Under the pieces are notes generated by a model, which was given only the letters and a program-made list of their open reading frames with translations, was not told the DNA's origin and searched no databases. DNA of 64,000 nt from Parapedobacter lycopersici_A (GTDB lineage: Bacteria > Bacteroidota > Bacteroidia > Sphingobacteriales > Sphingobacteriaceae): assembly GCF_040395035.1 (NCBI RefSeq), contig NZ_JBEBRB010000006.1:1-64000 (forward strand), in the 5' to 3' direction. Below, piece by piece: positions 49,829-58,838 of the stretch. A program made the position numbers and the translations under genes. Numbering within the stretch: the stretch's first letter is position 1; every line of letters starts with the position of its first letter.

Positions 49829-51172
49829 TTAAACCCCCGTATAATTCGCCGGTGTGATGGACTTAAGTTCGGTTTTTACACGCTCATCGACGTTAAGCCC
49901 GTCCACAAAGCCAGCAATTGCCTCTTGTGTCACCGCCTCATTGGTTCGGGTCAGTTCCTTAAGCGCTTCATAGGGCTTCGGATAGCCTTCGCGTCGCAGT
50001 ATGGTCTGTATGGCTTCAGCCACCACAGCCCAGTTTTGCTCCAGGTCGGCTTTTAATGCGTTTTCGTTCAGAATGAGTTTCTGAAGCCCACGGACGGTTG
50101 ATTTTATTGCAATCAATATATGCGCCATCGGAACGCCGATGTTACGCAGTACAGTGGAGTCGGTCAGGTCGCGCTGCAACCTGGAAATCGGCAATTTAGC
50201 CGCCAGGTGTTCCAGCAACGCACTGGCGATACCCAAGTTACCTTCCGCATTCTCAAAATCAATGGGATTCACCTTGTGGGGCATAGCCGACGAGCCAATC
50301 TGGCCTTTGGTGATCTTCTGCTTGAAATAATCCATGGAGATATACGTCCAAATGTCCCTGCAAAGGTCAATCATGATCGTATTAATGCGTTTCAGCGCAT
50401 CACAATGTGCGGCAAAATAATCATAATGCTCAATCTGGGTGGTGGTTTTTGAACGGTGCAGACCAAGCGTGTCCTCAACGAATGCATTGCCAAAAGCAAC
50501 CCAATCCGTTTCCGGGTAGGCGACCTTATGGGCATTGAAATTGCCGGTAGCCCCCCCGAATTTAGCGCCATAGGGTATCGCTTCCAGTTGCTGGCGCTGC
50601 GCGATCAGCCGTTCGGTGAAGACACGTATTTCCTTCCCCAGCCGCGTAGGAGAAGCTGGCTGCCCATGTGTCCGGGCAAGCATAGGTACCTTTGACCAAT
50701 CGGTAGCCAGGCGGTCCAGCGCATCGATCAGCGTATTCAGCTGTGGCAGATAAACCTCCATGAGGGCCTTCTTCCAGGAGTAGGGAATGGCGGTATTATT
50801 TATGTCCTGTGAAGTCAGGCCAAAATGGATAAATTCGAGCGAATCGGTCAACCCCATTGCTTCAAAACGGTCTTTCAGGAAATATTCGACCGCTTTTACG
50901 TCGTGATTGGTTTCTTTCTCTTTCGTTTTGATCCATTGCGCATCTTCGAGTGAAAACTGTTCGTAAATGGCTCTTAATCTACCATTAAGTGTGCCGTCGA
51001 AATGCTGCAGTTGCGGGATACCGCTGTTGCAAAGACGGATAAAATACTCAACCTCAACAAACACCCGGTATTTGATGAGCGCATATTCGGAAAAGTAGTC
51101 CGCCAATTCCTTCGTGGCGTTATGGTAGCGGCCGTCAACAGGAGAAACAGCCGTAAGCGGTAATAAGTCCAT
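49829..51172 (-). CDS. purB: Adenylosuccinate lyase
   Basis: A 447-aa fumarase/aspartase-superfamily enzyme that cleaves SAICAR to AICAR and adenylosuccinate to AMP, both with release of fumarate, in purine synthesis. The superfamily signature is GSSAMPHKVNPIDFENAEGN, and LARTHGQPASPTRLGKEIRV and LTSQDINNTAI supply catalytic His, Thr and Ser regions. The opening LPLTAVSPVDGRYHNAT identifies the PurB branch found in E. coli and Bacteroidota. Full length. Its own -7 element (TACCTTTG) is 16 bp upstream of the ATG. Confidence 0.96.
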   Translation of the reverse strand: MDLLPLTAVSPVDGRYHNATKELADYFSEYALIKYRVFVEVEYFIRLCNSGIPQLQHFDGTLNGRLRAIYEQFSLEDAQWIKTKEKETNHDVKAVEYFLKDRFEAMGLTDSLEFIHFGLTSQDINNTAIPYSWKKALMEVYLPQLNTLIDALDRLATDWSKVPMLARTHGQPASPTRLGKEIRVFTERLIAQRQQLEAIPYGAKFGGATGNFNAHKVAYPETDWVAFGNAFVEDTLGLHRSKTTTQIEHYDYFAAHCDALKRINTIMIDLCRDIWTYISMDYFKQKITKGQIGSSAMPHKVNPIDFENAEGNLGIASALLEHLAAKLPISRLQRDLTDSTVLRNIGVPMAHILIAIKSTVRGLQKLILNENALKADLEQNWAVVAEAIQTILRREGYPKPYEALKELTRTNEAVTQEAIAGFVDGLNVDERVKTELKSITPANYTGV

Positions 51173-51188
51173 GCATTGTGATTTGTCG

Positions 51189-51196
51189 CAAAGGTA
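51189..51196 (-). promoter_or_regulatory. -7 element (TACCTTTG) for purB
   Basis: On the minus strand TACCTTTG (51196-51189) matches TAnnTTTG, 16 bp before the ATG. No clear -33 TTG. It lies between the upstream 90-aa gene and purB, so purB does not depend on read-through. Confidence 0.5.
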
Positions 51197-51215
51197 AAAA
51201 AATGTAGGGAGAAAC

Positions 51216-51488
51216 TTAGGGAAACGAAGGACTCTGCATGGAATCTGTGGTTTTTAATGAGTCCACGCTCCTGGCGCGCGAAGTGTCGCCCCAGGTCGGG
51301 GAGTCATCCGACAGTGTATCAGTTAACATGGAATCGCCGACCGAACGGTCAGGGTAAGGCGATCGTTCTTCATTTTGCCCGCGGTTTCCGCAGGATAATA
51401 CCATCAGGCTAACCGAAATCAGCAGGACTAGCGTGCCCGCTTTCAGGATCGGTGTTTTTTGTTGTGAAGTGTTCGAATAAGAAGTCAT
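51216..51488 (-). CDS. Small putative lipoprotein, function unknown
   Basis: A 90-aa protein with a hydrophilic 15-residue lead, a hydrophobic segment (GTLVLLISVSLMVLSCG, with a lipobox-like VLSC) and a 50-residue Ser/Asp/Thr-rich, acidic tail that must be disordered (SDDSPTWGDTSRARSVDSLK). It may be a lipoprotein or a membrane-anchored peptide. It is 43 bp upstream of purB on the same strand. No family recognised. Codon use and the plausible ATG make it more likely real than not. Confidence 0.6.
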   Translation of the reverse strand: MTSYSNTSQQKTPILKAGTLVLLISVSLMVLSCGNRGQNEERSPYPDRSVGDSMLTDTLSDDSPTWGDTSRARSVDSLKTTDSMQSPSFP

Positions 51489-51624
51489 CGTCGTCTGTAT
51501 TATGTGTGCTTACTGAAAGCAACAGTGGCTTCTGCCAGATGTTTTAAAAAAAGCCAATTTCGAATTCATGTTAACAAAAACGGGCTACGGTTGTTACCTT
51601 AACAGACAAACAGACGTTCCGCAC

Positions 51625-52083
51625 ATGGATCATAATGAAAGTCAACATAAAATACTTATTGCACTGATTGCAATTCATAAAGAACGCATCGCGCTGTACG
51701 AAGAGCTAGTGCGGCATGTGCCGGGAAATCCCATCGAATTGCGGTCGGCACTGGAAGACCTGATTGCCCAAGCGCGCATGTTCAAGCAGGCCCTTATTGA
51801 AGCAATAACTGGCTATGGTGAACTGTCGGACATTGGGAATGAATCCGACCGACCGGCGTTCTATGAAACCTGGTGCAGGCAGGTGGCGGCCATACGCGAT
51901 CGACCATCCACGGTGCAACTGATGCACATTGAGCAGGCGATGCAGCTGGCTTATGAAATGGCCCAAGCCGACTTGCAGGATGAAACGATCGGCGATATGC
52001 TCCAGAGCCAGCGGGACGAGCTTGATTATAACATCACCAAACTTCATCTTCTTATCCGGAAAACAGCGGATAACGCCGAATAA
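51625..52083 (+). CDS. DUF2383/PA2169-like helical bundle protein
   Basis: A 152-aa all-helical protein without a signal peptide. LIALIAIHKERIALYEELVR, ELRSALEDLIAQARMFKQAL and the two later helices (LMHIEQAMQLAYEMAQADL; IGDMLQSQRDELDYNITKL) suggest a ferritin-like four-helix bundle of the DUF2383/PA2169 type, common in Bacteroidota and often stress-induced. The match is by pattern and not certain. The ATG at 51625 starts just ahead of helix 1; the open frame runs 57 bp further upstream. It is the first gene of a four-gene run (nucleotidyltransferase, metallophosphoesterase, GH15). Function unknown. Confidence 0.65.
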   Translation: MDHNESQHKILIALIAIHKERIALYEELVRHVPGNPIELRSALEDLIAQARMFKQALIEAITGYGELSDIGNESDRPAFYETWCRQVAAIRDRPSTVQLMHIEQAMQLAYEMAQADLQDETIGDMLQSQRDELDYNITKLHLLIRKTADNAE

Positions 52084-52097
52084 AAGTAATCACGGAT

Positions 52098-52832
52098 ATG
52101 AAAGTAGTGAAACAGGAACTGACAACTATTTATCGGGATGCATTGAAGTTACTGCTCGATTCAGGATGTGAATTTATGGTGGGCGGCGGTTTCGCGGTTG
52201 TTCAATATACCGGCATTTTTCGGGATACCAAAGACCTGGATGTATTCTGCAGGGCAGCAGATTATCCAAAAATACTGAAATGTTTCGCCAATAACGGATA
52301 CCGAACGGAACTGACGGACGTGAGATGGCTTGCGAAAATCTTTAAAAATGACTGTTTTATCGACATTATCTTTGATACCGTAAACAACATTTGCACGGTG
52401 GACGATGTATGGTTCGATCATGCGCAGAAGGGTAATTTCTGCGGCCTGGATGTGAAATTCATTCCGCCGGAAGAATTGATCTGGTGCAAAATATACGTTC
52501 AGAACAGAGAGCGGTATGACAGCGCCGACATTAATCATATTTTATTGAAATATGGGCGTAGCCTGGATTGGTCGCGCCTGCTGCAGCGGCTCGATGCACA
52601 TTGGCACCTGCTACTTTCACAGCTGACCATTTTTCAGTTCGTTTATCCGGCTGATTACCGGGATATCATTCCGGATTGGTTGTACCACGATTTGCTGGCC
52701 CGGGCCCGGGAACAATATGAACTGCCTCCGCCCGTTGAAAAAGTATGCCGTGGACCATTAATTGATCAAACCCAGTATGCGACCGATATCAAATCGTGGG
52801 GATATAAAGCGTACACCATTAAAACCGTATGA
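52098..52832 (+). CDS. Nucleotidyltransferase-superfamily protein
   Basis: A 244-aa protein of the polymerase-beta-like nucleotidyltransferase superfamily. FMVGGGFAVVQYTGIFRDTK has the GG-x9-12 region and TKDLDVFC the paired Asp of the DxD motif; CFIDIIFDTVN carries the third carboxylate. The C-terminal half (IPPEELIWCKIYVQNRERYD, then DINHILLKYG) resembles the AbiEii/DUF6036-type NTases, where a Lys and Arg/Asp helix contact the nucleotide. No antitoxin-like gene (AbiEi) is adjacent. Its stop overlaps the start of a metallophosphoesterase gene by 4 bp (ATGA), a sign of translational coupling. The substrate (tRNA, protein or antibiotic) is not determined. Confidence 0.82.
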   Translation: MKVVKQELTTIYRDALKLLLDSGCEFMVGGGFAVVQYTGIFRDTKDLDVFCRAADYPKILKCFANNGYRTELTDVRWLAKIFKNDCFIDIIFDTVNNICTVDDVWFDHAQKGNFCGLDVKFIPPEELIWCKIYVQNRERYDSADINHILLKYGRSLDWSRLLQRLDAHWHLLLSQLTIFQFVYPADYRDIIPDWLYHDLLARAREQYELPPPVEKVCRGPLIDQTQYATDIKSWGYKAYTIKTV

Positions 52833-53611
52833 GCACAATGGAAGCAGTAAAAAAGCGGGTCCGCATTGCGGCCACAGCCGATTTGCATGTCCGTGAAACC
52901 GATCGCGGGAAATGGAAAGATTACTTCAAGGCAATCTGTCAGGAGGCTGACATCCTGGTGTTAGCGGGCGACCTGACAGATACGGGCGATGAGGATGAGG
53001 CGGCATTGTTGGTGGAAGAACTGAAAGGGTGTAACCTAGCTGTCGTGGGGGTGTTGGGGAATCATGATTATGAAAAGGACCGGCAGAAACTAATCAAACA
53101 GGTACTTAATGAAGCAGGCGTTCAGATCCTGGATGGAGAATCAGCCATTATACAGGGGGTGGGTTTTGCAGGGATAAAGGGCTTTGGCGGTGGTTTTGGC
53201 AATCATATGCTCGCTAAATTCGGTGAGGGCATGATGAAAGCGTTTGTGCAGGAAGCCGTGGAAGAGGCGCTCAAACTGGAACGCGCCCTTGCTCGACTGG
53301 GGCAGCATCATGGTCAATTGAATAAGATCGCTATCATGCACTATGCGCCGCTGGCAGCCACCGTTGAGGGAGAACCGTTGGAGATCTATCCTTTCCTGGG
53401 ATCTTCGCGCCTTTTGGAACCGTTGCAACGCAATAAAGTGGCTGCAGTTTTTCATGGCCATGCGCATATGGGCCAATACGAGGGGCAGACTGCAGACGGT
53501 ACGAACGTCTGGAACGTATCCCTGCCGGTGCTGGCCAGACAGGGTAAAATCCAACCGTTCCACCTGCTGGAGGTCGAAGCCCTAGACGACGTAACACAAC
53601 GTATTCAGTAG
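52829..53611 (+). CDS. Calcineurin-like metallophosphoesterase
   Basis: A 260-aa dinuclear metallophosphoesterase. The five blocks are present: ATADLHVRE (Asp, His), LAGDLTDTGD (Asp), GVLGNHDYEKD (Asn, His), IAIMHYAPL (His), and FHGHAHMGQYEG (His-x-His). FAGIKGFGGGFG at residue about 110 is a subgroup feature. It is cytoplasmic. The start overlaps the nucleotidyltransferase stop by 4 bp, so the two are made together and may act in one cycle (one adding, one removing a nucleotide group; inference). GH15 follows 41 bp downstream. Confidence 0.9.
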   Translation: MSTMEAVKKRVRIAATADLHVRETDRGKWKDYFKAICQEADILVLAGDLTDTGDEDEAALLVEELKGCNLAVVGVLGNHDYEKDRQKLIKQVLNEAGVQILDGESAIIQGVGFAGIKGFGGGFGNHMLAKFGEGMMKAFVQEAVEEALKLERALARLGQHHGQLNKIAIMHYAPLAATVEGEPLEIYPFLGSSRLLEPLQRNKVAAVFHGHAHMGQYEGQTADGTNVWNVSLPVLARQGKIQPFHLLEVEALDDVTQRIQ

Positions 53612-53652
53612 GGTATCAATGGACGAAGCATATTAATTTGAATAATAATAAC

Positions 53653-55437
53653 ATGAATAAACACCTCTACCAAAGCGGCATTATCGGAAATTGCGCCTAT
53701 ATGGCTCACGTGCAGATGAACACCAATATTTCCTGGTTGTGCTGGCCGTCGTTTGACAGTTCATTTATTTTTGGCAGCATGCTCGATGAGGACAAGGGCG
53801 GGGAATTCTCCATACTTCCCGTAGGTGATTACAGCAGCAAACAGTATTACATTGAAAACACCAATATCATCCGCACCGAAATAACGGCCGGTGACGGTAC
53901 CTATCGGATTACGGATTTTGCCCCGCGCTTCAGGCAGTACCAGCGCTATTTCAAGCCGCTGATGCTGATCCGTAAGATCGAACCGCTGACCGATCGGCCC
54001 CGGATCCGTATCAAATGCCGGCCGGTGCACGCGCATGGCCTTGGGCACTTCGAAAAATACAGGGGCAGCAACCACGTGGAATTCCGGAATGGTACAGAAC
54101 AGCTGCGGCTTACAACCAATATACCGGTAAGTCATTTTTTCGGGGAAACCCCAATCGTTTTAAGCGAAACCAAGTACCTCGTACTCACGTATGGGAATCC
54201 CCTGGAAGCTCCGCTTGAGCGGACCGTGGAAGAATTTCTGCGGGAAACCATTACCTATTGGCGTACCTGGATTAAACATGCGACCATTTCAACGTTTTAT
54301 CAGGAAGAAGTGATCCGTTCGGCACTTACGTTAAAACTACACCAGTACGAAGATACCGGCGCAATTATCGCCGCGAGTACCACCAGTCTGCCTGAATACC
54401 CCGGCAGTGGCCGGAACTGGGATTACCGATATTGCTGGTTGCGGGACAGCTATTATGTCCTTTCGGCCCTGAACCATATCGGTCAGTTTGAGGAAATGGA
54501 ACAATATGCGCATTATATTACGGATATCACACATGCCGACCCCGGTCGGCTGCAGCCGCTTTATGGAATTAACGGGCAGCTGAAGCTTAGCGAGAAAATG
54601 CTTGACCATCTCGCCGGTTATCAGGGCAATAAACCCGTTAGAGTGGGTAACCAGGCTTATGAGCACATTCAGAATGACGTATACGGACAGGCTATGATTG
54701 CCCTGCTGCCGTTGTATACTGATCACCGGTTTGTATTCAGGGAACGATCGGACACTGCCAGATGGGTAGATTACATCCTTAAAAAAATAGAAGAGACCAT
54801 TGACGAACAGGATGCAGGGATATGGGAGTTCCGGAATTTCGCCAATCACCACTGCTATTCCAATTTATTTCAATGGGCCGGCTGCGCTGCAGCCCAGAAA
54901 ATCGGCGTGGCCATCGGTGACGACGAGCTCATCCAGCGTGCCAAGGCACTTAGGCAGCGGGCTGCCCAGTATGTCGAACGGTGTTACGACGAAAAACGAC
55001 AGGTGTATACTAATGCGGTAGATAGCCCGCACCTGGACGCCAGTACGCTACAGCTGATCATGATGCATTATCTCGATCCGGCGTCCGACCGGGCGCAGCA
55101 TCATCTCCGGGCGCTGGAAAAGGAATTGAAGACCCCTCAGGGCCTTTTTTACCGTTACCTCCATGCCGATGATTTTGGCCGGCCGAAGTCCACGTTTTTA
55201 ATCTGTGCTTTCTGGTATGTGGAAGCACTGGCATGCGTTGGACGCATTGACGAAGCTGTTTCGACATTTGAACGGCTATTGAGTTATTCCAACCACCTGA
55301 TGCTATTCAGTGAAGATGTCGATGAAAACGACGGAAGCCAGTGGGGTAATTTTCCACAGGCTTACAGCCACGTAGGGTTGATGAACGCAGCCTACCGGAT
55401 TTCAATGAAATTGGATCGTCCGATCTTTCTTCCGTAA
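53653..55437 (+). CDS. Glycoside hydrolase family 15 (cytoplasmic glucoamylase/trehalase-like)
   Basis: A 594-aa GH15 enzyme, an inverting alpha-glucosidase with an (alpha/alpha)6 barrel. The N-terminal beta-sandwich starts GIIGNCAYMAHVQMNTNISW. The catalytic barrel has PGSGRNWDYRYCWLRDSYYV, the IWEFRNFANHHCYSNLFQW segment with the general-acid Glu, and WGNFPQAYSHVGLMNAA near the catalytic base. There is no signal peptide, so it acts inside the cell. Mycobacterial and archaeal GH15 members of this architecture hydrolyse trehalose, and the convergent gene 21 bp away makes trehalose, so a trehalase or glycogen-type role is plausible. The ATG at 53653 is used; the TTG at 53638 adds only Asn residues. 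Confidence 0.92.
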   Translation: MNKHLYQSGIIGNCAYMAHVQMNTNISWLCWPSFDSSFIFGSMLDEDKGGEFSILPVGDYSSKQYYIENTNIIRTEITAGDGTYRITDFAPRFRQYQRYFKPLMLIRKIEPLTDRPRIRIKCRPVHAHGLGHFEKYRGSNHVEFRNGTEQLRLTTNIPVSHFFGETPIVLSETKYLVLTYGNPLEAPLERTVEEFLRETITYWRTWIKHATISTFYQEEVIRSALTLKLHQYEDTGAIIAASTTSLPEYPGSGRNWDYRYCWLRDSYYVLSALNHIGQFEEMEQYAHYITDITHADPGRLQPLYGINGQLKLSEKMLDHLAGYQGNKPVRVGNQAYEHIQNDVYGQAMIALLPLYTDHRFVFRERSDTARWVDYILKKIEETIDEQDAGIWEFRNFANHHCYSNLFQWAGCAAAQKIGVAIGDDELIQRAKALRQRAAQYVERCYDEKRQVYTNAVDSPHLDASTLQLIMMHYLDPASDRAQHHLRALEKELKTPQGLFYRYLHADDFGRPKSTFLICAFWYVEALACVGRIDEAVSTFERLLSYSNHLMLFSEDVDENDGSQWGNFPQAYSHVGLMNAAYRISMKLDRPIFLP

Positions 55438-55458
55438 AAAACGGAGCCTGCCGGTCTG

Positions 55459-57633
55459 TTATTGAATGAGCGATCCGAGCAACTGCCGCACATCCTGCCA
55501 CCGCTTGACATAGTAGCGGGCAGCGGACATTACATCCCCCACTTTAATGGTAATGGCCGTTTCGGGGAGCACTTCGAATGTATCCTCATCGGTGCGGTCG
55601 TCGCCAATGGCCAGTATAAAATCATAATGATTGCCATGCAGGATATCCAGTGTTGCCCGTCCCTTATTTACTTCGGCACTCCTTATCTCCACCACTTTGT
55701 CGCCATCCAGCAGTTGAAGGCCAAAGGTTGAAGAGAAATTTTTCAGGCTGTCAATCAGTTCGTTGGCTCGGAGGATCCCCAGGCCGGTTTCTACTTTGCG
55801 GTAGTGCCACGCAAGCGAAAAGCTCTTCTCCTCTACAAAAGCGCCCGGCGTCCGGTCGGCATACGATTCCATTAAGACGCCGACCTCTTCTTTCCATCGG
55901 TTGGATAATCCGGATTTAAGCCGCCAGGGTGTTTCCGGATCCTTGGTCCATACCCCATGCTCGGCCACGAGGCTATACCTGGTTCCATTAAACCATTTGT
56001 CCAGTGTTTGGTGTTTTCGGCCGCTGATAATCACCATGTGATTGGCCACATCGCGGTCCAGGGCGTTCAAAAGCGTGTAAAGCGCCTCGTCGGGAGAGGC
56101 TTTGTCAATGTCGTCGTGAAACCCGACCAACGTTCCGTCGTAGTCGAGCAGTAGCAACCTGCTGGACGCCTGCCGGTAAGCTGAAATAATACGGTCATTA
56201 ATTTCCTCGTGTACCAGCCTGGCTTTTGTCGATTGTTGCAATGATTTGATTTCTTTTAATCGGTTCATAAATAATCTGGCCCAATGGTGTACGGTGAATT
56301 TAAACACCAATGCGCGCATGTTTTCCATCCTTCGTCGTTCTTCCTCGCGGGGCATATCCAACGCCGTCAACAGCGCATCCCTGATGTCGTGGATGTTATT
56401 CGGGTTTACGATCAGCGCATCGATCAGCTCCTTGGATGCTCCGGCCATTTCACTTAGGATCAGGATCCCGTCAAGATTCTTCCGGCAGGCGACATACTCC
56501 TTACATACGAGGTTCATCCCGTCGCGCATCGGCGTCACCAGGCAGATATCAGCGGCATTATACAGCGCGGTAATCTCTTCCATGGGGTAACCGTGATAAA
56601 AATAAGCGATCGGATACCAGTCAAATGTGCCATATCGCCCATTGATATTACCAACAAGCTGGTCGATATGCTCCTTTAATCTGCGGTACTCCGGCACCGT
56701 GTCCCGCGAGGGAACCACTACCATATACAGCGTAATCTTTTTCAAGTACTCGGGATGTTCGCTGAACAGCAGCTCAAAAGCGTTAAGTCGCTGTATGATG
56801 CCCTTGCTGTAATCAAGGCGGTCAATGCAAAGGATAATTTTTTGCCCGTCAAAGTTCTGTTTCAGCTCCCGGACCCGTTTCAACACCCCTTCGTCGACCG
56901 AAAGCCGCGCAAATTTTTCACTGTCAATACCCATGGGGTAAGGTTCGGCGAAAACAGCGCGCCCATCCACCTCCAGACGGTTAAAGCGGCTGTGTATTGG
57001 CGAGAGCCGGGTGGCTGAACTTACAAAGTGCCGGACATCATCAAACGTATGAAAACCCAGTAAATCGGCGCCCAGCATGCCGCCCAGCAGTTCGCTGCGC
57101 CATGGAATCAGACGGAAAAGCTCCTGCGAAGGGAATGGGATGTGTTGAAAGAAAGCAATGGTGGCATCCGGCAATGCCTGGCGAATCAGGCCCGGCAGCA
57201 GCAACAGCTGGTAATCGTGAATCCAGATCGTGTCGTTCGCCTCCGCATGTTCCAGCACGGCATCACGGAAACGCTCGTTTACGCGTTTGTAGGTTTCCCA
57301 ATTATTGATGTCATAATTGGCATACGTACTGATGTAATGGAAAATTGGCCAGAGTACCTCATTGGAAAAACCTTCGTAAAATCCGTTGATTTCTTCCTCG
57401 GTCAAAAATAGCGGCACCAATTGCTGTTTTTTCAGGGCCGTCCGGAAATAAGCCTGTTGGTCTGCATCCGCGATGTATAATCCCGACCACCCGATCCAGA
57501 TATTTCCTTCTTGTTTATGGATAGATGCCAACCCTGTGGCCAGTCCGCCTTCGCTGGGCTGGAGTTCCGGTCCGTCCGCGCCTTCAGAAATCCTGACGGG
57601 TAACCGGTTGGAGACAATAATGGTTTTACTCAC
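55459..57633 (-). CDS. otsAB: Bifunctional trehalose-6-phosphate synthase/phosphatase, GTG start
   Basis: A 724-aa fusion that makes trehalose from UDP-glucose and glucose-6-phosphate. Residues 1-475 are the GT20 synthase: SNRLPVRISEGADG, EGGLATGLASIHKQ, TIWIHDYQLLLLPGLIRQAL, RLDYSKGIIQRLNAFE and MRDGMNLVCKEYVACR are hallmark segments. A second HAD domain begins at about residue 490 with LLLDYDGTLVGFHDD (nucleophile Asp near 496) and ends with ILAIGDDRTDEDTFEVL (metal-binding Asp residues). Both domains look active. The frame starts with GTG at 57633, an in-frame TGA lies 15 bp upstream, and no ATG is available. Trehalose protects against osmotic and desiccation stress. An SDR gene lies 94 bp upstream. 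Confidence 0.96.
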   Translation of the reverse strand: MSKTIIVSNRLPVRISEGADGPELQPSEGGLATGLASIHKQEGNIWIGWSGLYIADADQQAYFRTALKKQQLVPLFLTEEEINGFYEGFSNEVLWPIFHYISTYANYDINNWETYKRVNERFRDAVLEHAEANDTIWIHDYQLLLLPGLIRQALPDATIAFFQHIPFPSQELFRLIPWRSELLGGMLGADLLGFHTFDDVRHFVSSATRLSPIHSRFNRLEVDGRAVFAEPYPMGIDSEKFARLSVDEGVLKRVRELKQNFDGQKIILCIDRLDYSKGIIQRLNAFELLFSEHPEYLKKITLYMVVVPSRDTVPEYRRLKEHIDQLVGNINGRYGTFDWYPIAYFYHGYPMEEITALYNAADICLVTPMRDGMNLVCKEYVACRKNLDGILILSEMAGASKELIDALIVNPNNIHDIRDALLTALDMPREEERRRMENMRALVFKFTVHHWARLFMNRLKEIKSLQQSTKARLVHEEINDRIISAYRQASSRLLLLDYDGTLVGFHDDIDKASPDEALYTLLNALDRDVANHMVIISGRKHQTLDKWFNGTRYSLVAEHGVWTKDPETPWRLKSGLSNRWKEEVGVLMESYADRTPGAFVEEKSFSLAWHYRKVETGLGILRANELIDSLKNFSSTFGLQLLDGDKVVEIRSAEVNKGRATLDILHGNHYDFILAIGDDRTDEDTFEVLPETAITIKVGDVMSAARYYVKRWQDVRQLLGSLIQ

Positions 57634-57727
57634 GCTTCTTTGGTTTCACGCTGATGGGCATCGCGTCCATCAAGCACAATCGTAGTTACTTGGTGCTTAA
57701 TATAATCAATATAATCCGTTTCCGCAA

Positions 57728-58663
57728 TCAGATCGTAATCCGTCCACCGGTAACCGGCAACGTTGCGCCAGATACATAGTTGGCCTCGTCTGATGCTAGA
57801 AATACATATGCGGTTGCCACTTCCGCAGGCTGTCCCGGACGTTTAAACGGAGTGTTTTCGCCAAAATGTTCATGTTCCGGTATTGTAGACGGGATAAGTG
57901 GCGTCCAAATCGGTCCGGGTGCAACCGCATTGACCCGGATTCCCTTGCGTTGCTCCAGCAGGATCTGACTGAGATTAGCAGAAAAATTCTGGATTGCCGC
58001 TTTGGTTGCAGCGTAGGGGAGGAGCGTGGCATTTGGTTCATAAGCATTGACCGATGTCGTATTGATGATGCTCGATCCGGGGCGCATATGCGGGACGGCA
58101 GCCTTACACAGGTAAAACATGCTGTGAATATTGACGGCAAATGTCTTTTGCCATTCGTCGGCAGAAATGTCCTGCAGGGTTTTGCGCGACATCTGGAACG
58201 CCGCATTGTTGACCAGTATGTCAACGGTGCCAAATTCACTTACTGCTGTTTCGATAATGTGCTGGCAGTGTTGCTCCCGGCTGATATCACCTTTAATCAA
58301 TACCGCCTGCTGTCCGGCTTCCCGTATGTAAGCCGCGGTATCTTCGGCATCCTCGTCCTCCATATCGGCCAGGTAGCTGATGAGCACATCCGCCCCTTCA
58401 CGGGCAAATGCAATAGCCACAGCTTTGCCAATTCCCGAATCGCCACCGGTGATAATGGCTTTTTTGCCCGTTAACCGGCCTGATCCGCGGTAGGTTTTTT
58501 CTCCATGGTCGGCCCGGGGTACGAGGTCGCTTTCCTTTCCGGGGATTTCCTGGGGTTGTTTTGGAAAAGGCGGGCTGGGGTAACGGTCGGCCGGATTCAC
58601 CTGTTTCCCCGCAGTGCCGATGGCCGGGTGTCCTTCTTCCTGATTGGTTTGATTCGTCATCAT
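57728..58663 (-). CDS. SDR family oxidoreductase with extended N terminus (YhdF/general-stress type)
   Basis: A 311-aa classical short-chain dehydrogenase. The first 60 residues are a Pro-rich lead (PADRYPSPPFPKQPQEIPGK) found in the general-stress SDRs of Bacilli and other bacteria (YdaD/YhdF type). The NAD(P) motif is ITGGDSGIG (residues 71-79), DILVNNAAFQ the NNAG-like turn (NNAA), and INTTSVNAYEP with LPYAATKAAI supplies Ser, Tyr and Lys of the active site. It lies upstream of otsAB on the same strand and divergent from the hydrophilic 86-aa gene. The substrate is not known; location argues for stress-related use. Confidence 0.92.
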   Translation of the reverse strand: MMTNQTNQEEGHPAIGTAGKQVNPADRYPSPPFPKQPQEIPGKESDLVPRADHGEKTYRGSGRLTGKKAIITGGDSGIGKAVAIAFAREGADVLISYLADMEDEDAEDTAAYIREAGQQAVLIKGDISREQHCQHIIETAVSEFGTVDILVNNAAFQMSRKTLQDISADEWQKTFAVNIHSMFYLCKAAVPHMRPGSSIINTTSVNAYEPNATLLPYAATKAAIQNFSANLSQILLEQRKGIRVNAVAPGPIWTPLIPSTIPEHEHFGENTPFKRPGQPAEVATAYVFLASDEANYVSGATLPVTGGRITI

Positions 58664-58710
58664 TGAAAATTATTACTGAACTGTATACCACTAACAATTT
58701 ACCGGATGTG

Positions 58711-58718
58711 TAGTTTTG
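58711..58718 (+). promoter_or_regulatory. -7 element (TAGTTTTG) upstream of the 86-aa gene
   Basis: TAGTTTTG matches TAnnTTTG in the 175-bp divergent gap. It lies 120 bp before the ATG at 58839 and has no -33 TTG, so the leader would be long. A possible 8-bp stem (58764-58771 with 58799-58806, 27-nt loop) lies inside that leader. Confidence 0.35.
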
Positions 58719-58838
58719 ATTTAATGGGATCCGTTATTGCAGCCGGCCGCTTTCCATCTAAAAGGAGGTTGTCATCATTACGTTTCAAAACATTTAAGCA
58801 GCCTCCACTGTTAAGGGGAAACAACAAGACAGCTACGT

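Noticed and set aside
52098..52832. AbiE-type toxin-antitoxin module
   Set aside because: The NTase motifs are similar but no AbiEi-like antitoxin gene is present; the coupled gene is a phosphoesterase.
58764..58806. 8-bp hairpin as terminator before the 86-aa gene
   Set aside because: 27-nt loop, a G-U pair and no T-run; it lies upstream of the gene rather than after one.
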